The position numbers and the translations under genes were made by a program. A stretch of DNA of 64,000 nt from Acidobacteriota bacterium (GTDB lineage Bacteria; Acidobacteriota; Terriglobia; Bryobacterales; Bryobacteraceae): positions 1-64,000 of the forward strand of contig JACQZR010000087.1 in NCBI GenBank assembly GCA_016213775.1, read 5' to 3'. This document shows, in pieces, positions 8,487 through 17,839 of the stretch. Positions within the stretch are counted from its first letter, which is position 1. Each line of letters opens with the position of its first letter. A model generated the notes under the pieces. It was not told the origin of the DNA, ran no database searches, and saw only the letters and a list, made by a program, of their open reading frames with translations.

Positions 8487-10219
8487 GGGATCGGTCACTT
8501 CAACTTGTGGGGCGGGCAATCCTGCCCGCGGCCGGCTTTTCCAAGTCGGCCAATCGCCATCTGATACCCCGCCTTGCTCTTCCGTGCCTCCTCGCCTCCT
8601 TACTCGCGCAACCCCCCAAACCTCTATTCGAGGAAATCCCCGCCGCTGACAGCGGAATCCGCTGGGTTCATGACGCCGGCCTTTCCACGGAGCACTACCT
8701 GCCGGAATCCCTCGGCCCCGGCGTCGCATTCACCGATTTCGATAACGATGGCTGGGTGGACGTCTTTCTTGTCAACAGCGGCCCCGCCGACTTCTACAAA
8801 CCACCGCGCCCTCGCAGCCACGCCCTCTATCGCAACACCGGCAAAGGCACATTCGTTGACATAACCGCGAAGTCCGGCATCGTCCCGGCAAAGTCTTTTG
8901 GCATGGGCGTGGCAGTGGCCGACTACGACAACGACGGCGCAGCCGACATCTTCATCACCGCCTACGGCGCGCCCACCTTGTACCGCAACAACGGCAACGG
9001 CGCGTTCTCCGACGTCACCGTAAAGGCCGGCATCGCCCCAACTTCTTGGACCACCAGCGCCGTCTGGTTCGATTACAACGGCGACGGCCTGCTGGACCTC
9101 TTCGTTTGCAGCTTCGTCCAATACACGCGGGATTCGCAGAAGTTGTGCATCGCCGAGCGTGGCGGCAAACCCGGCTACTGCATCCCGCGCATGTTCAGGC
9201 CTACACCAAGCCTTCTCTACAAGAACAACGGCGACGGCACTTTCCGCGACGTCAGCAAGGAGACCAACATCGCGCAGCGGCTCGGCAAAGGGCTTGGCGT
9301 CGTGGCCACCGACGTCAACAACGACGCCTACATGGACCTCTTCGTTGGCAACGACACCGTGGAAAACTTCCTCTTCCTCAACCGCGGCGGCAAGACTTTT
9401 GAAGACACCGGCTTCGCAGCAATGGTGGGTCTCGGCCCGGATGGTTCGGCGCGCTCCGGAATGGGCGTCGATTCGGCCGACATCAACAACGACGGCCGGC
9501 AGGATCTGTTCGTCTCCAACCTCGACAAGGAGATGTTCTCGCTCTATCGCAACACCGGCTTCGGAATGTTCGACGACCTCTCCTTCGCCTCCGAACTGGG
9601 CCGCGCGACATATTACCTCAGCGGGTGGGGCGCGAAATTTCTGGACATCGACAACGATGGCGCAGTCGATCTTCTGATGGCGAACGGCCACCCTGACGAC
9701 ATGGTTTCGCAGCGGAATCCCCGTGTGAGATTCCGCCAGCCGATGCTGCTCTTCCGCCTGTCAGAAAAGCAGGTCCTGAATCTCAGCGCCCAGGCGGGAC
9801 CCGTGTTTCAGCAGGACTTCGCGGCGCGCGGGCTCGCCGTTGGCGACTTCAATAACGACGGCCTCCCCGATGCTCTCATCGGCATCAACAATTCTGCTCC
9901 TGTATTGCTTCGAAACACTTCTCCGGCGCGCAATCACTGGATCGGCGTCCAGTTGCGAGGCGTCAAATCCAATCGCGATGGAATCGGCGCGCGCATCACC
10001 TGGTCCGCCGGCGGCGTCAAGCGTTCCCGCCTCAAAACGTCCGGCGGAAGCTACCTGTCGGCACACGACTCCCGTGAGATCCTCGGCCTTGCGAACTCCA
10101 CCAAACTGGATTGGATTGAGGTCCGCTGGCCGAGACCATCTTCACGAGTGGAGCGATTCACCCCGCTGCGCATCGACCAGTACATCGTGCTGCAAGAGGG
10201 CGAGGGCCGCGCGAACTAA
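8483..10219 (+). CDS. Second ASPIC/UnbV (CRTAC1-like) FG-GAP protein
   Basis: The GTG at 8483 overlaps the preceding stop by 4 nt, giving 578 residues. FG-GAP loops recur (TDFDNDGWVDVFLVN, ADYDNDGAADIFI, FDYNGDGLLDLFV, ADINNDGRQDLFV, LDIDNDGAVDLLMANGH, GDFNNDGLPDALI), followed by a C-terminal ASPIC/UnbV segment with IEVRWPRP. The first 30 or so residues are odd: they are translated from two adjacent hairpins that look like an intergenic REP-type repeat (8512-8551). The hydrophobic export signal (LALPCLLASLLAQ) comes only after them. Either translation starts further in, or a repeat has been captured at the 5' end. The gene closes the operon, and its stop overlaps the convergent gene's stop. 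Confidence 0.82.
   Translation: MRDRSLQLVGRAILPAAGFSKSANRHLIPRLALPCLLASLLAQPPKPLFEEIPAADSGIRWVHDAGLSTEHYLPESLGPGVAFTDFDNDGWVDVFLVNSGPADFYKPPRPRSHALYRNTGKGTFVDITAKSGIVPAKSFGMGVAVADYDNDGAADIFITAYGAPTLYRNNGNGAFSDVTVKAGIAPTSWTTSAVWFDYNGDGLLDLFVCSFVQYTRDSQKLCIAERGGKPGYCIPRMFRPTPSLLYKNNGDGTFRDVSKETNIAQRLGKGLGVVATDVNNDAYMDLFVGNDTVENFLFLNRGGKTFEDTGFAAMVGLGPDGSARSGMGVDSADINNDGRQDLFVSNLDKEMFSLYRNTGFGMFDDLSFASELGRATYYLSGWGAKFLDIDNDGAVDLLMANGHPDDMVSQRNPRVRFRQPMLLFRLSEKQVLNLSAQAGPVFQQDFAARGLAVGDFNNDGLPDALIGINNSAPVLLRNTSPARNHWIGVQLRGVKSNRDGIGARITWSAGGVKRSRLKTSGGSYLSAHDSREILGLANSTKLDWIEVRWPRPSSRVERFTPLRIDQYIVLQEGEGRAN
8512..8551. repeat. Twin-hairpin REP-like element at the operon's last gene start
   Basis: GCGGGCA (8512-8518) and TGCCCGC (8523-8529) form a perfect 7-bp stem with a 4-nt loop. 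A second stem follows directly, GGCCG (8530-8534) with CGGCC (8547-8551). The pair looks like an extragenic palindrome but lies in frame inside the annotated N-terminus. Confidence 0.55.
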
Positions 10220-10683
10220 AGGCCCCGAACCCAGATCTTCGCCACTCCCTGTACGGACACTTTGGTTTCTCCGTTGTCATCCACAACCGCCATTGAGGAG
10301 ATCAGTGCATTGGTCGGGCTGACCCAGTCGGACGCAGCGCCGTCTCCGCGCGCCAGGCCGACAATGTGACCCTTGCCCTGATAGGCCGCGCACTCGCCCC
10401 CGCCCGACGGAAGCGACAACTGCGTGTTGCCGGAAACTTCACCCGTGGAGAGGTTGCGGAAATGAACAGTTGCCTGCAAGGCACCCTCCCCAAGAAAGGA
10501 AGCGCAGAGTTCCACATGCTGCCCCTCAGCCACATATAGCGGGCCGAAGAGCATACCGGGCGTGAGATTTGGCGGTGTTTGCGCGGCTGTTTTCCACTGA
10601 GTGCCGGTGGCCACAGCGAGCAATGCCGTTGCGAGTGCGACGCCAAACTGCCCGCGCCGCGTACGAAAGATCGAGAGCTTCAT
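10216..10683 (-). CDS. Small secreted protein of unknown function
   Basis: The start at 10683 is preferred because AAGGGG lies about 6 nt upstream and the protein then begins with a basic n-region and hydrophobic core ending in TAAQ. The roughly 140-residue mature part has a beta-rich pattern (QHVELCASFLGEG, ATVHFRNLSTGEV) and ends KVSVQGVAKIWVRGL. No catalytic motif or named family is recognised. It converges on the ASPIC operon with overlapping stops. Confidence 0.6.
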   Translation of the reverse strand: MKLSIFRTRRGQFGVALATALLAVATGTQWKTAAQTPPNLTPGMLFGPLYVAEGQHVELCASFLGEGALQATVHFRNLSTGEVSGNTQLSLPSGGGECAAYQGKGHIVGLARGDGAASDWVSPTNALISSMAVVDDNGETKVSVQGVAKIWVRGL

Positions 10684-10817
10684 AGTGAGCCCCTTCCATG
10701 CATGTTGATACCCAGGTGACTTGATCAACGTGCGAATGGCTCAATGGTAGACCACGCCGCGCCTCGTTGGCAAATCACCCTGACGAGCTATGCTGGAATA
10801 AGAACTCCTTCCCTTCA

Positions 10818-12974
10818 ATGAAGCATCACGCCGAATACCGCATTCAAGGATTAGACTGCTCCGAAGAAGTGTCCCTGCTCAAGCAGGAGCTGGGACCCAT
10901 CGATGGAATTCAAGACCTGCGCTTCGATGTCATGAAAGCGAAGATGACGGTTGAATTCGATCCGCGCAAGCTCACTGACGGCGGTATCCGCAAAGCGGTG
11001 GCGCGAACAGGAATGAAAGCGTCTCCGTTTGCCGAGAAGCCCGCCGAGAAATCATGGATGATCCGGAATGGACGAGGACTCTTGACGCTCATCAGCGGCT
11101 TGGCACTGCTGGCCGGCGCCATCGCGTTATCGTCGTCGGCAAGCGAGTTCATCCGGTCACTGCTCGTGCATGAACACGCGCACGAGTCTTTTTCTCCCCT
11201 ATCCATTGCGTTCTTCTTCATCGCGATGGTTTGCGGCATGTACTACGCCGCGCCCAAAGCTTGGCAGGCGCTACGCCACTTCAGCCCGGAGATGAACGCG
11301 CTCGTAGCGGTCTCAATTGTAGGCGCGATGGTTCTGCACGAATGGCTGGAAGGGGCAACCCTGGCGTTCCTGTTCTCGCTCGCCGGACTGCTGGAAAGCT
11401 GGAGCATGACAAGGGCGCGCAATGCTGTTTCCAAGCTGCTCGCAGTGACGCCGTCGGAAGCGACTGTGATTCACGACAGTCATGATCACCGCATGCCCGC
11501 CGATCAGGTCAAGGTCGGCGAGATGGTGCGCATCCGCCCCGGCGAGCGCGTCCCTTGCGATGGCGCCATCACCACTGGCGATTCCCTGGTCAACCAGGCG
11601 CTGATTACAGGTGAGTCCGTTCCCGTACGAAAAGCGCCCGGTGACACCGTCTACGCGGGAACCATCAACGGCGACGGCACTCTCGAAGTGAAGGTGTCCA
11701 AGCCTCATGAAGACACCCTGCTCTCCCGCATGTTGCGCATGCTGGAAGGCGCGCAACACAGCCGCGCGCAGAGCGAACAATTCGTCGAGCGCTTTTCACG
11801 CATCTACACGCCGGTGATGTTTCTGCTCGCAATGCTGGTGGCGACGATTCCTCCGCTTTTCCGCGGCGCGGATTGGGGCGCATCGGCCTATCAGGGAATG
11901 GTGATCCTTCTCATTTCCTGCCCCTGCGCGCTTGTCATTTCCACACCCGTCACTGTTGTCGCGGCGCTCGCCAGCGCTGCTCGCCGTGGTGTCCTCATCA
12001 AGGGCGGCGTGTTTCTGGAAGAGGCCGCGAAGCTAAAGGCAGTGGCGTTCGACAAGACGGGAGTGTTGACCATGGGACAGCCGGAAGTCCAGACCCTACG
12101 CACGCTCGACGGTCTTACGGAGACCGAAGCCTTGCGCCGCCTTGTTGCGTTGGAACAACGTAGTGAACACCCTGTCGGCCACGCCATCGTTCGCTATGCG
12201 GCCGGCCGCGGTCTGCAAGGCGAAACGGTCTCCGACTTCCGTGCGCTGCAAGGGCGCGGCGCTGAAGCCGTCATCGCCAATGAGCGGTTCTGGGCCGGAA
12301 GCCATCGCTTCCTCCACGAGAAAGGTCTCGAGCACAATTGGATCTGCAACGACGTTGACGTGATGGAAGACGATGGTCACACGGCCTTTCTCTGCGGCAC
12401 GGAGCGTGAAGTGTGGGCTGTTGTTGGACTCGCTGATCCCATTCGCCCCGAGGCGGCCGAAGCTCTCGAAGGCCTGCGCCGCAACGGCGTGTCGCGGCTC
12501 ATCATGGTCACCGGTGATAACAAGCCGACAGCCACTGCCGTCAGCAGGCGCCTCGGCATCGATGACGTTCGCGCGGAGATGCTGCCGGAGGAAAAAGCCC
12601 AGGCCGTCCAGCAATTGCGCGCCGAGCATGGCCATATCGCGATGGTTGGCGATGGCATCAACGACGCCCAGGCGCTCGCCAGCGCGTCGGTCGGCATTGC
12701 TCTCGGCAAACGCTCCACCGATGTCGCGCTGGAAACCGCGGACGTTGTTCTCATGAACGACGACCTCCGCAGCCTCTCATTCCTCCTTCGTCATTCGCGC
12801 CGCGCGCTGGCGGTCATCAAACAGAACGTCATGGTGGCCCTGGGGTTGAAAGCCATCTTTCTCGTGCTCGCTTTCGGCGGCGTCGCCACTCTCTGGATGG
12901 CGATTGCGGCCGACATGGGCGGCACGCTTCTCGTCACATTCAACGGACTCCGCCTGCTGCGTGCCACCCGCTGA
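10818..12974 (+). CDS. Heavy-metal translocating P1B-type ATPase (Zn/Cd/Pb type)
   Basis: A P-type ATPase with an N-terminal HMA-like domain (about 1-70), paired membrane helices, the TGES actuator motif (ITGESVPV), the SCPCALVIS metal-site helix, the phosphorylation motif DKTGVLTMG, the SEHPVGHA nucleotide site and the hinge GDGINDAQAL. CPC in helix 6 places it in the P1B family, probably ZntA/CadA-like metal efflux at the inner membrane (family knowledge). The HMA motif is GLDCSEEV, so only the first cysteine of CxxC remains. The ATG at 10818 is chosen over an upstream TTG, though neither has a strong ribosome site. The gene stands alone, with no adjacent metal regulator. Confidence 0.86.
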   Translation: MKHHAEYRIQGLDCSEEVSLLKQELGPIDGIQDLRFDVMKAKMTVEFDPRKLTDGGIRKAVARTGMKASPFAEKPAEKSWMIRNGRGLLTLISGLALLAGAIALSSSASEFIRSLLVHEHAHESFSPLSIAFFFIAMVCGMYYAAPKAWQALRHFSPEMNALVAVSIVGAMVLHEWLEGATLAFLFSLAGLLESWSMTRARNAVSKLLAVTPSEATVIHDSHDHRMPADQVKVGEMVRIRPGERVPCDGAITTGDSLVNQALITGESVPVRKAPGDTVYAGTINGDGTLEVKVSKPHEDTLLSRMLRMLEGAQHSRAQSEQFVERFSRIYTPVMFLLAMLVATIPPLFRGADWGASAYQGMVILLISCPCALVISTPVTVVAALASAARRGVLIKGGVFLEEAAKLKAVAFDKTGVLTMGQPEVQTLRTLDGLTETEALRRLVALEQRSEHPVGHAIVRYAAGRGLQGETVSDFRALQGRGAEAVIANERFWAGSHRFLHEKGLEHNWICNDVDVMEDDGHTAFLCGTEREVWAVVGLADPIRPEAAEALEGLRRNGVSRLIMVTGDNKPTATAVSRRLGIDDVRAEMLPEEKAQAVQQLRAEHGHIAMVGDGINDAQALASASVGIALGKRSTDVALETADVVLMNDDLRSLSFLLRHSRRALAVIKQNVMVALGLKAIFLVLAFGGVATLWMAIAADMGGTLLVTFNGLRLLRATR

Positions 12975-13004
12975 CTCGTGCCTGTGATCGCGACTTCGCT
13001 CTTG

Positions 13005-13044
13005 TATACTTGATCCCTGAACGCGTAACGGAACGAGGGGTTCT
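13005..13044 (+). promoter_or_regulatory. Candidate promoter and ribosome site for the first Oar-like receptor
   Basis: TATACT at 13005-13010 fits a -10 box. A GAGGGG lies 4 nt before the ATG at 13045. The -35 region is weak. The second receptor gene uses the same TATACT hexamer. Confidence 0.4.
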
Positions 13045-16000
13045 ATGTGCAGAGCGATCTTCTGTCTATTGGCGTCCTTGGCGCTGTGGGGACAGGGCCA
13101 GTACGCCACGATATCCGGTGTCGTCAAGGATTCCACTGGCGCCGTGGCGCCCGGCGTAGCAGTCCACGCCGTCAACATCGCAACAGGGGAAAGACTTGCG
13201 GGATTAAGTAACGGCGACGGCAATTATGTGCTGCCGCTATTGAAGCCTGGCAAGTACCGAGTGGAAGCTGAGAAGACGGGCTTCAAACGCTACCAAGCCA
13301 CCGGCATTGAACTGGAAACCGGAACTCCAGTTCGCATCGACATCAACCTCGATCTCGGCACTGTTGCCGACAGCGTCACCGTTGAAGCCGCCGCCCCATT
13401 GCTGCAATCGGAAACCTCTTCCGTCGCGGCTGTCATTGACAACCGCACCATCGCCAACATGCCGCTGGTGGATCGCCGCGCGGCTCAACTGGTGCGCCTC
13501 ACGGGCTTCGTTGTCTCCAACGGCACCGCCGGGCAGTTCTCAGTTGCGGGCGGACGCGGCAACAACGCCATGTGGATGATGGATGGCGGGAACGCGCAGA
13601 ACATCGGGCTGGGGACGCAAACCCTGAACGTCGACCCTCCCGTGGAAGCGCTCCAGGAATTCAACGTCGCTGTGAGTAACTACGCCGCCGAACTCGGCCG
13701 CACCGGCGGCGGCGTCATTCAGATGACCACCAAGAGCGGCACCAACACCTTCCACGGCTCGGCCTATGAATACGTGCGCAACGATGCATTCGACGCCCGC
13801 AGTTTCTTCTCCGTCAATAAAGCGGTTCTCCGCTACAACCTGTTCGGCGCGAGCATCGGCGGCCCGGTCCTCAAGAACAGAACGTTCTTCTTCTACAGTT
13901 TCGAGGGCAAGCGGAGCACGGAAGAGTCGCCATTGTTTCGCAACATTCCCACGCAAGCCGAGGGGAAAGGTGATTTTTCGCAGAACCGCACCGTCATCCG
14001 CGACCCCGCGGCCGCCGGACGCGCGCCGTTCCCCGGAAACATTATTCCCACTTCACGTTTCGACCCCGTTGGCGCTCAACTGGCCGCCTTCTATCCCGCT
14101 CCCAACGTTGAGGGCCGCGCCAGCGGCAGCAACAACTTCTACGCCCTCCAGCGCAATCGTACGCCGATCAACACACACATCACACGCATCGACCAGAATT
14201 TCTCCGAGAACAACCGGGTTTACGGCCGGTTCCTGGCGAACACCAACTCAAGCTCGTTCGATCAAATCTATCCGGTACTCGGTAGCGACGACATTGCTCG
14301 CTTCCAGCCACAGACTTATTACAACGTCACCAGCACGTGGTTTCACAACTTCGCTCCAACGCTCATCAACGAAGTTCGCGGGACCTATGACTATCGCACC
14401 AACGAGAACCGCCGCGCCGGCGTCGGCACCGGGATCGCGGGAAACCTCGGCATCCCTGGCGTCGATCCCACGGACTTCCCCCGCGTGAACGTCACCGGCT
14501 ATGGCGCGCTGGGCCAAGGCGCATTCCGGCAACAGTTCCCTATCCACGGCGCGCAGCTTGTCGATCACGTCACAAAGATCCGCGGCAATCACACTATCAA
14601 GGCAGGCGTTGAATACCGTTTCTCGCAGAACGACGATTTGAACCGGCCCTCCGCCGGCGGCTTATTCAGCTTCAACAATCAGGCCACCGGCAACGCCATC
14701 GCCGCTCTGCTGTTAGGATGGACGCAGCGCGGGCAGCGTCAGGAAACGCTCCTGCTACAGACTCGCTCGGACACCTACGGCGCCTTTCTTCAGGACGATT
14801 GGAAGGTCACCCCGAGGCTCACCATCAACATCGGTCTTCGCTACGACCTCGATCAGCCGCGATGGGAGAAGAGCGACAATCGCCAGAACTCCTTCGATCG
14901 CGCGGCAATCAATCCCGTATCCGGCACGCCAGGCGTGGTGACGTTTTCGGGACGCAACGGCCTCACCAAATACGCCAACAATTGGGACCGCAACAACTTC
15001 GGTCCGCGCTTCGGATTCGCGTGGCGCGCCGCCGATCGCTGGGTAATCCGCGGAGGCAGTGCCATCGTCTTCACAGGCCAGTACGATCAGGCCACGCCGA
15101 ACATCGCCAGTCTCGGCTTCAATCTCAACTCCGACATCATCTCACCCGACAGCGGACTCACTCCCGCGTTCCTGCTGCGCAACGGCTTGCCTCCTCTCAG
15201 GACGCCTACTGATCAGGACCGCACGCCGGGCTTCGGCGCCGTACGCTTTGGCTCGACGCCGACCAACAGTGTCGATTTCATCGAACCCACGGGCCGCCGC
15301 ATCGGCTACCTGGAGACCTTCAATTTCAACATCGAGCATCAACTGAGGAAAGACCTTTTGCTGGAGGTCGGCTACCTCGCAACGCTCGGCCACAAATTGT
15401 CAGTAGCCGGCGCGATGACCATCAACCAGGTTCGCCCGGAGCTGATGGGCGCCGGCAACGCGCAGGTTCGCCGCCCGTTCGCGCAGTTCAGCGACGTTCA
15501 GGTGCAGGCCGCCGCGCTCGGCAATTCCAACTACCATGGCTTGAATATCAAGGTCGATAAACGCCCCTCGCACGGGTTGCATTTCCAGGCCAACTACACC
15601 TGGTCGCGTATGATCGACGACGTCGAATCGCGTAACGAGCCCGGCGGGTCGGCCGGCAACGGGTTCTCCAATTTCTACGACCGCACGCAGGACCGCGGGC
15701 TCTCCGGCTGGAGCCTCAAGCACCGCTTCGTGTTCAGCTCCGTCTGGCAACTGCCCGTTGGCAAAGGCGGCACGCTCGATGCCGGCAACCGCGTCCTCAA
15801 CACCGTCATTGGCGGATGGTCCGCCGGCTACATCGCCGAGCTGCGCACCGGATTCCCTTACGGCGTGATCGAGCAAACCAATACCACCAACGCCTTCTCC
15901 GCCTCGCAACGTCCGAATGTCGTCGGCAATCCCGTGCTCTCCACCAGCCGGCCGAAAGCCGCGCAGTTGGAGCAGTGGTTCAATGTCGCAGCCTTCACCG

Positions 16001-16269
16001 CGCCGGCCCAGTTCACCTTCGGCAACGCCGGCCGCACCAACGGCCACGGCCCCGGCGGCGTCTCCATGGACCTGTCGATCCTCAAGGATTTCCCCATCCG
16101 CGAGGCCCACCGCATTCAGTTCCGCGCGGAGATCCTCAATTTCATCAACCACGCCAATTTCGGACTTCCCGATCTGAGCCGGGGCTCCACCACGTTCGGC
16201 CGCATCTCCACTTTGGCGGGCGGCAACGACAATCGTATCGTGCAGTTGGGCCTGCACTACCGTTTCTGA
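13045..16269 (+). CDS. Oar-like TonB-dependent outer-membrane receptor
   Basis: A 1074-residue protein with a signal peptide and an N-terminal carboxypeptidase-regulatory-like domain (about 20-110, GVVKDSTGAVAPGVAVHAVN). A plug-like region follows (SVAAVIDNRTIANMPL, FSVAGGRGNNAMWMMDGG), then a long 22-strand-type barrel ending in aromatic F (LGLHYRF), typical of outer-membrane insertion. Members take up large substrates or act as adhesin-like OMPs (family knowledge); the substrate here is unknown. GAGGGG four nt upstream supports the start. No SusD partner, TonB or ExbB gene is nearby. It is a paralogue of the receptor at 29.4 kb. Confidence 0.87.
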   Translation: MCRAIFCLLASLALWGQGQYATISGVVKDSTGAVAPGVAVHAVNIATGERLAGLSNGDGNYVLPLLKPGKYRVEAEKTGFKRYQATGIELETGTPVRIDINLDLGTVADSVTVEAAAPLLQSETSSVAAVIDNRTIANMPLVDRRAAQLVRLTGFVVSNGTAGQFSVAGGRGNNAMWMMDGGNAQNIGLGTQTLNVDPPVEALQEFNVAVSNYAAELGRTGGGVIQMTTKSGTNTFHGSAYEYVRNDAFDARSFFSVNKAVLRYNLFGASIGGPVLKNRTFFFYSFEGKRSTEESPLFRNIPTQAEGKGDFSQNRTVIRDPAAAGRAPFPGNIIPTSRFDPVGAQLAAFYPAPNVEGRASGSNNFYALQRNRTPINTHITRIDQNFSENNRVYGRFLANTNSSSFDQIYPVLGSDDIARFQPQTYYNVTSTWFHNFAPTLINEVRGTYDYRTNENRRAGVGTGIAGNLGIPGVDPTDFPRVNVTGYGALGQGAFRQQFPIHGAQLVDHVTKIRGNHTIKAGVEYRFSQNDDLNRPSAGGLFSFNNQATGNAIAALLLGWTQRGQRQETLLLQTRSDTYGAFLQDDWKVTPRLTINIGLRYDLDQPRWEKSDNRQNSFDRAAINPVSGTPGVVTFSGRNGLTKYANNWDRNNFGPRFGFAWRAADRWVIRGGSAIVFTGQYDQATPNIASLGFNLNSDIISPDSGLTPAFLLRNGLPPLRTPTDQDRTPGFGAVRFGSTPTNSVDFIEPTGRRIGYLETFNFNIEHQLRKDLLLEVGYLATLGHKLSVAGAMTINQVRPELMGAGNAQVRRPFAQFSDVQVQAAALGNSNYHGLNIKVDKRPSHGLHFQANYTWSRMIDDVESRNEPGGSAGNGFSNFYDRTQDRGLSGWSLKHRFVFSSVWQLPVGKGGTLDAGNRVLNTVIGGWSAGYIAELRTGFPYGVIEQTNTTNAFSASQRPNVVGNPVLSTSRPKAAQLEQWFNVAAFTAPAQFTFGNAGRTNGHGPGGVSMDLSILKDFPIREAHRIQFRAEILNFINHANFGLPDLSRGSTTFGRISTLAGGNDNRIVQLGLHYRF

Positions 16270-16291
16270 CGGCCCTCGGCCGCCGCGCGGG

Positions 16292-16705
16292 TTAGTTCGC
16301 TGTTATTGTCCGTACGCTCATTTCCGTGAATCGGAAAATGGGCGAGGTGGGGCGCTCCGATGTAATGAACTCAGTGCAGCCGGCCTTCCTGGCGGCAACC
16401 AGATGCAGCGCATCGAAAGCGGACAGACCCAAACGGCACGCAAGATCGTAGGCGGATCTACCGTCCTCCGCGGCGAATGGTAGTCTGATCACTGCCTTGT
16501 TAAGGTATGCCTCGTACAACCTGATCTCTTCAATCGACTTGTGGAATCGTGCCTTCGGCATGACTTCCAACTCTACATAGTCGCTGGCAGCGAACTCCCG
16601 GCTTGAGTCATCGAGCACCGCCAGCGCGCGTGCTCCAAGTGCCGACATCGACCTCGCCGCCGCGATCAACACCCCCGCGTCGACGTACGTTCGAATCAGG
16701 CCCAC
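16292..16705 (-). CDS. PIN-domain toxin (VapC-like)
   Basis: A 137-residue PIN-fold protein. It has the N-terminal acidic site (TYVDAGVLIAA), a central acidic residue (SDYVELEVMP), and the conserved helix with Asp (LSAFDALHLVAARKAGC) followed by the FITSER strand. PIN toxins are Mg-dependent RNases (family knowledge). The usual last Asp region reads SERP, so the fourth acidic position may be Glu. The GTG start overlaps the upstream antitoxin stop by 10 nt, which is typical of coupled toxin-antitoxin translation. Confidence 0.82.
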   Translation of the reverse strand: MGLIRTYVDAGVLIAAARSMSALGARALAVLDDSSREFAASDYVELEVMPKARFHKSIEEIRLYEAYLNKAVIRLPFAAEDGRSAYDLACRLGLSAFDALHLVAARKAGCTEFITSERPTSPIFRFTEMSVRTITAN

Positions 16706-16932
16706 GTCCCGCGCCGCTCCCGGACTTCCTCTCGAAGCTCCTCATCCGTCAGCATCTTCACGCCGGCTCGCTCAATCTCTTCTCGCAATCGATGGAACTC
16801 GCCCTTCGCCTGTCCGATTCCAAGAAAATCCCGGATGGCTGCCTCCACAACTTCCTGGGCGCTGTGAAATCGTCCGCTCCTTACAACGGCTTCGATTCTC
16901 GCCTCAACCTCCGCGGAAAGTTCGATCGACAT
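16696..16932 (-). CDS. Antitoxin of the PIN toxin, ParD/CopG-like ribbon-helix-helix
   Basis: A 78-residue protein beginning MSIELSAEVEARIEAVV, with the pattern of a ribbon-helix-helix antitoxin followed by a partner-binding tail rich in charged residues. GGAGG lies 5 nt before the ATG. It probably binds and neutralises the downstream PIN RNase and autoregulates the operon (family knowledge). It is divergent from the direct-repeat segment that starts at 16984. Confidence 0.78.
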   Translation of the reverse strand: MSIELSAEVEARIEAVVRSGRFHSAQEVVEAAIRDFLGIGQAKGEFHRLREEIERAGVKMLTDEELREEVRERRGTWA

Positions 16933-16983
16933 TCAAGCCTCCACTATTCATCATACTGCCGGCGTGTCCTGCATTAGAAATTC

Positions 16984-17011
16984 GTGCCCTCCTCAACCCA
17001 TGTGATACGGT
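16984..17011. repeat. 28-bp direct repeat, left copy
   Basis: These 28 bases recur without mismatch at 18373-18400. The two copies bound a 1.4-kb segment holding a frameshifted gene. The copy is upstream of the toxin-antitoxin pair on its divergent side. Confidence 0.75.
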
Positions 17012-17203
17012 GCTACTACAAACCTCTGCAGCCGTCATCCGTGACTTTCGGGCTCATCTCGCATTGGAACGAAAGGTCGTTCAGGCTCATTCTTATTGAT
17101 TAGAAAATGCTAGTACGCGCTGACAATCAAGAACAACGCGCGTTTGCTGGTAGGCGCATACATCACCTTACATCACCGCCGCCACCTGTACCGGCAGAGA
17201 TAA

Positions 17204-17839
17204 TTACTTCCATTTGAAGCCTTCCACGTCGAACTCAAGAACCTGAGCACCCTGCCGGTAGAACGTGGGCTCGATCACGACCTTCTTAGCGCTTCGCAAC
17301 TGGGAAATGAACCTGGACGCTCCTTCGATGAAGAGGACTGTGGTGCTGTGGTCGGTTGTCCCGCCAGCTTGGTACCGCTGAAGTGCTCCTTCGTCGAAGC
17401 GCACATTGACAGTACAGCCTGAGAACTCGCAAACAAACTGCCCCTTTTCTATGCGTAGGATCACTTCATTGCCTTGCGCTGCTGTCTTTCGAATTGTCAG
17501 GAGGCCGTGTTGGGGACCTTGATAAGGAAACGAAAAACTCAGAGCGTTGGAAGATTGAAGGATCGCGAATTTAACTATGCGCCCCATCTTGTCTTCATTA
17601 TCACTATACGACCACAGTGAGACTGGCTCAGAATTCTTGACTACTTCACTTGGGGGTGGAATGGGCTTAGATTCCGGCATCTTCTTCGCTGCAATTCTCT
17701 CTCTTCTATCCTCCCGCGCCCTTTGTTCTGCTTCTTTGCGGTCGATGACCTCTTTGGCATAGGCTGGGTCGGCCTTGATTCGTCTCGCTTCCACAGAATT
17801 TTGCAGTCTGCCCAAAAAGGAGAGGACGGAGGAGAGCAT
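17204..17839 (-). CDS. Hypothetical protein, probably the 3' part of a frameshifted gene
   Basis: A 211-residue frame with a charged helix (about 20-55, KEVIDRKEAEQRAREDR), a proline linker, and a C-terminal domain with the pattern NVRFDEGALQRY ... TTVLFIEGASRFISQLRSAK ... LEFDVEGFKW. This C-terminal pattern is common in small hypothetical, often phage- or plasmid-borne, proteins; its function is unknown. The ATG at 17839 has no ribosome site. A second frame starting at a GTG (17972) with a strong GAGGAGG supplies a membrane helix and overlaps this frame by 134 nt, so the ancestral gene probably ran 17972 to 17204. By eye the base composition is less GC-rich than the neighbours, and the gene lies between direct repeats. 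Confidence 0.6.
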   Translation of the reverse strand: MLSSVLSFLGRLQNSVEARRIKADPAYAKEVIDRKEAEQRAREDRRERIAAKKMPESKPIPPPSEVVKNSEPVSLWSYSDNEDKMGRIVKFAILQSSNALSFSFPYQGPQHGLLTIRKTAAQGNEVILRIEKGQFVCEFSGCTVNVRFDEGALQRYQAGGTTDHSTTVLFIEGASRFISQLRSAKKVVIEPTFYRQGAQVLEFDVEGFKWK

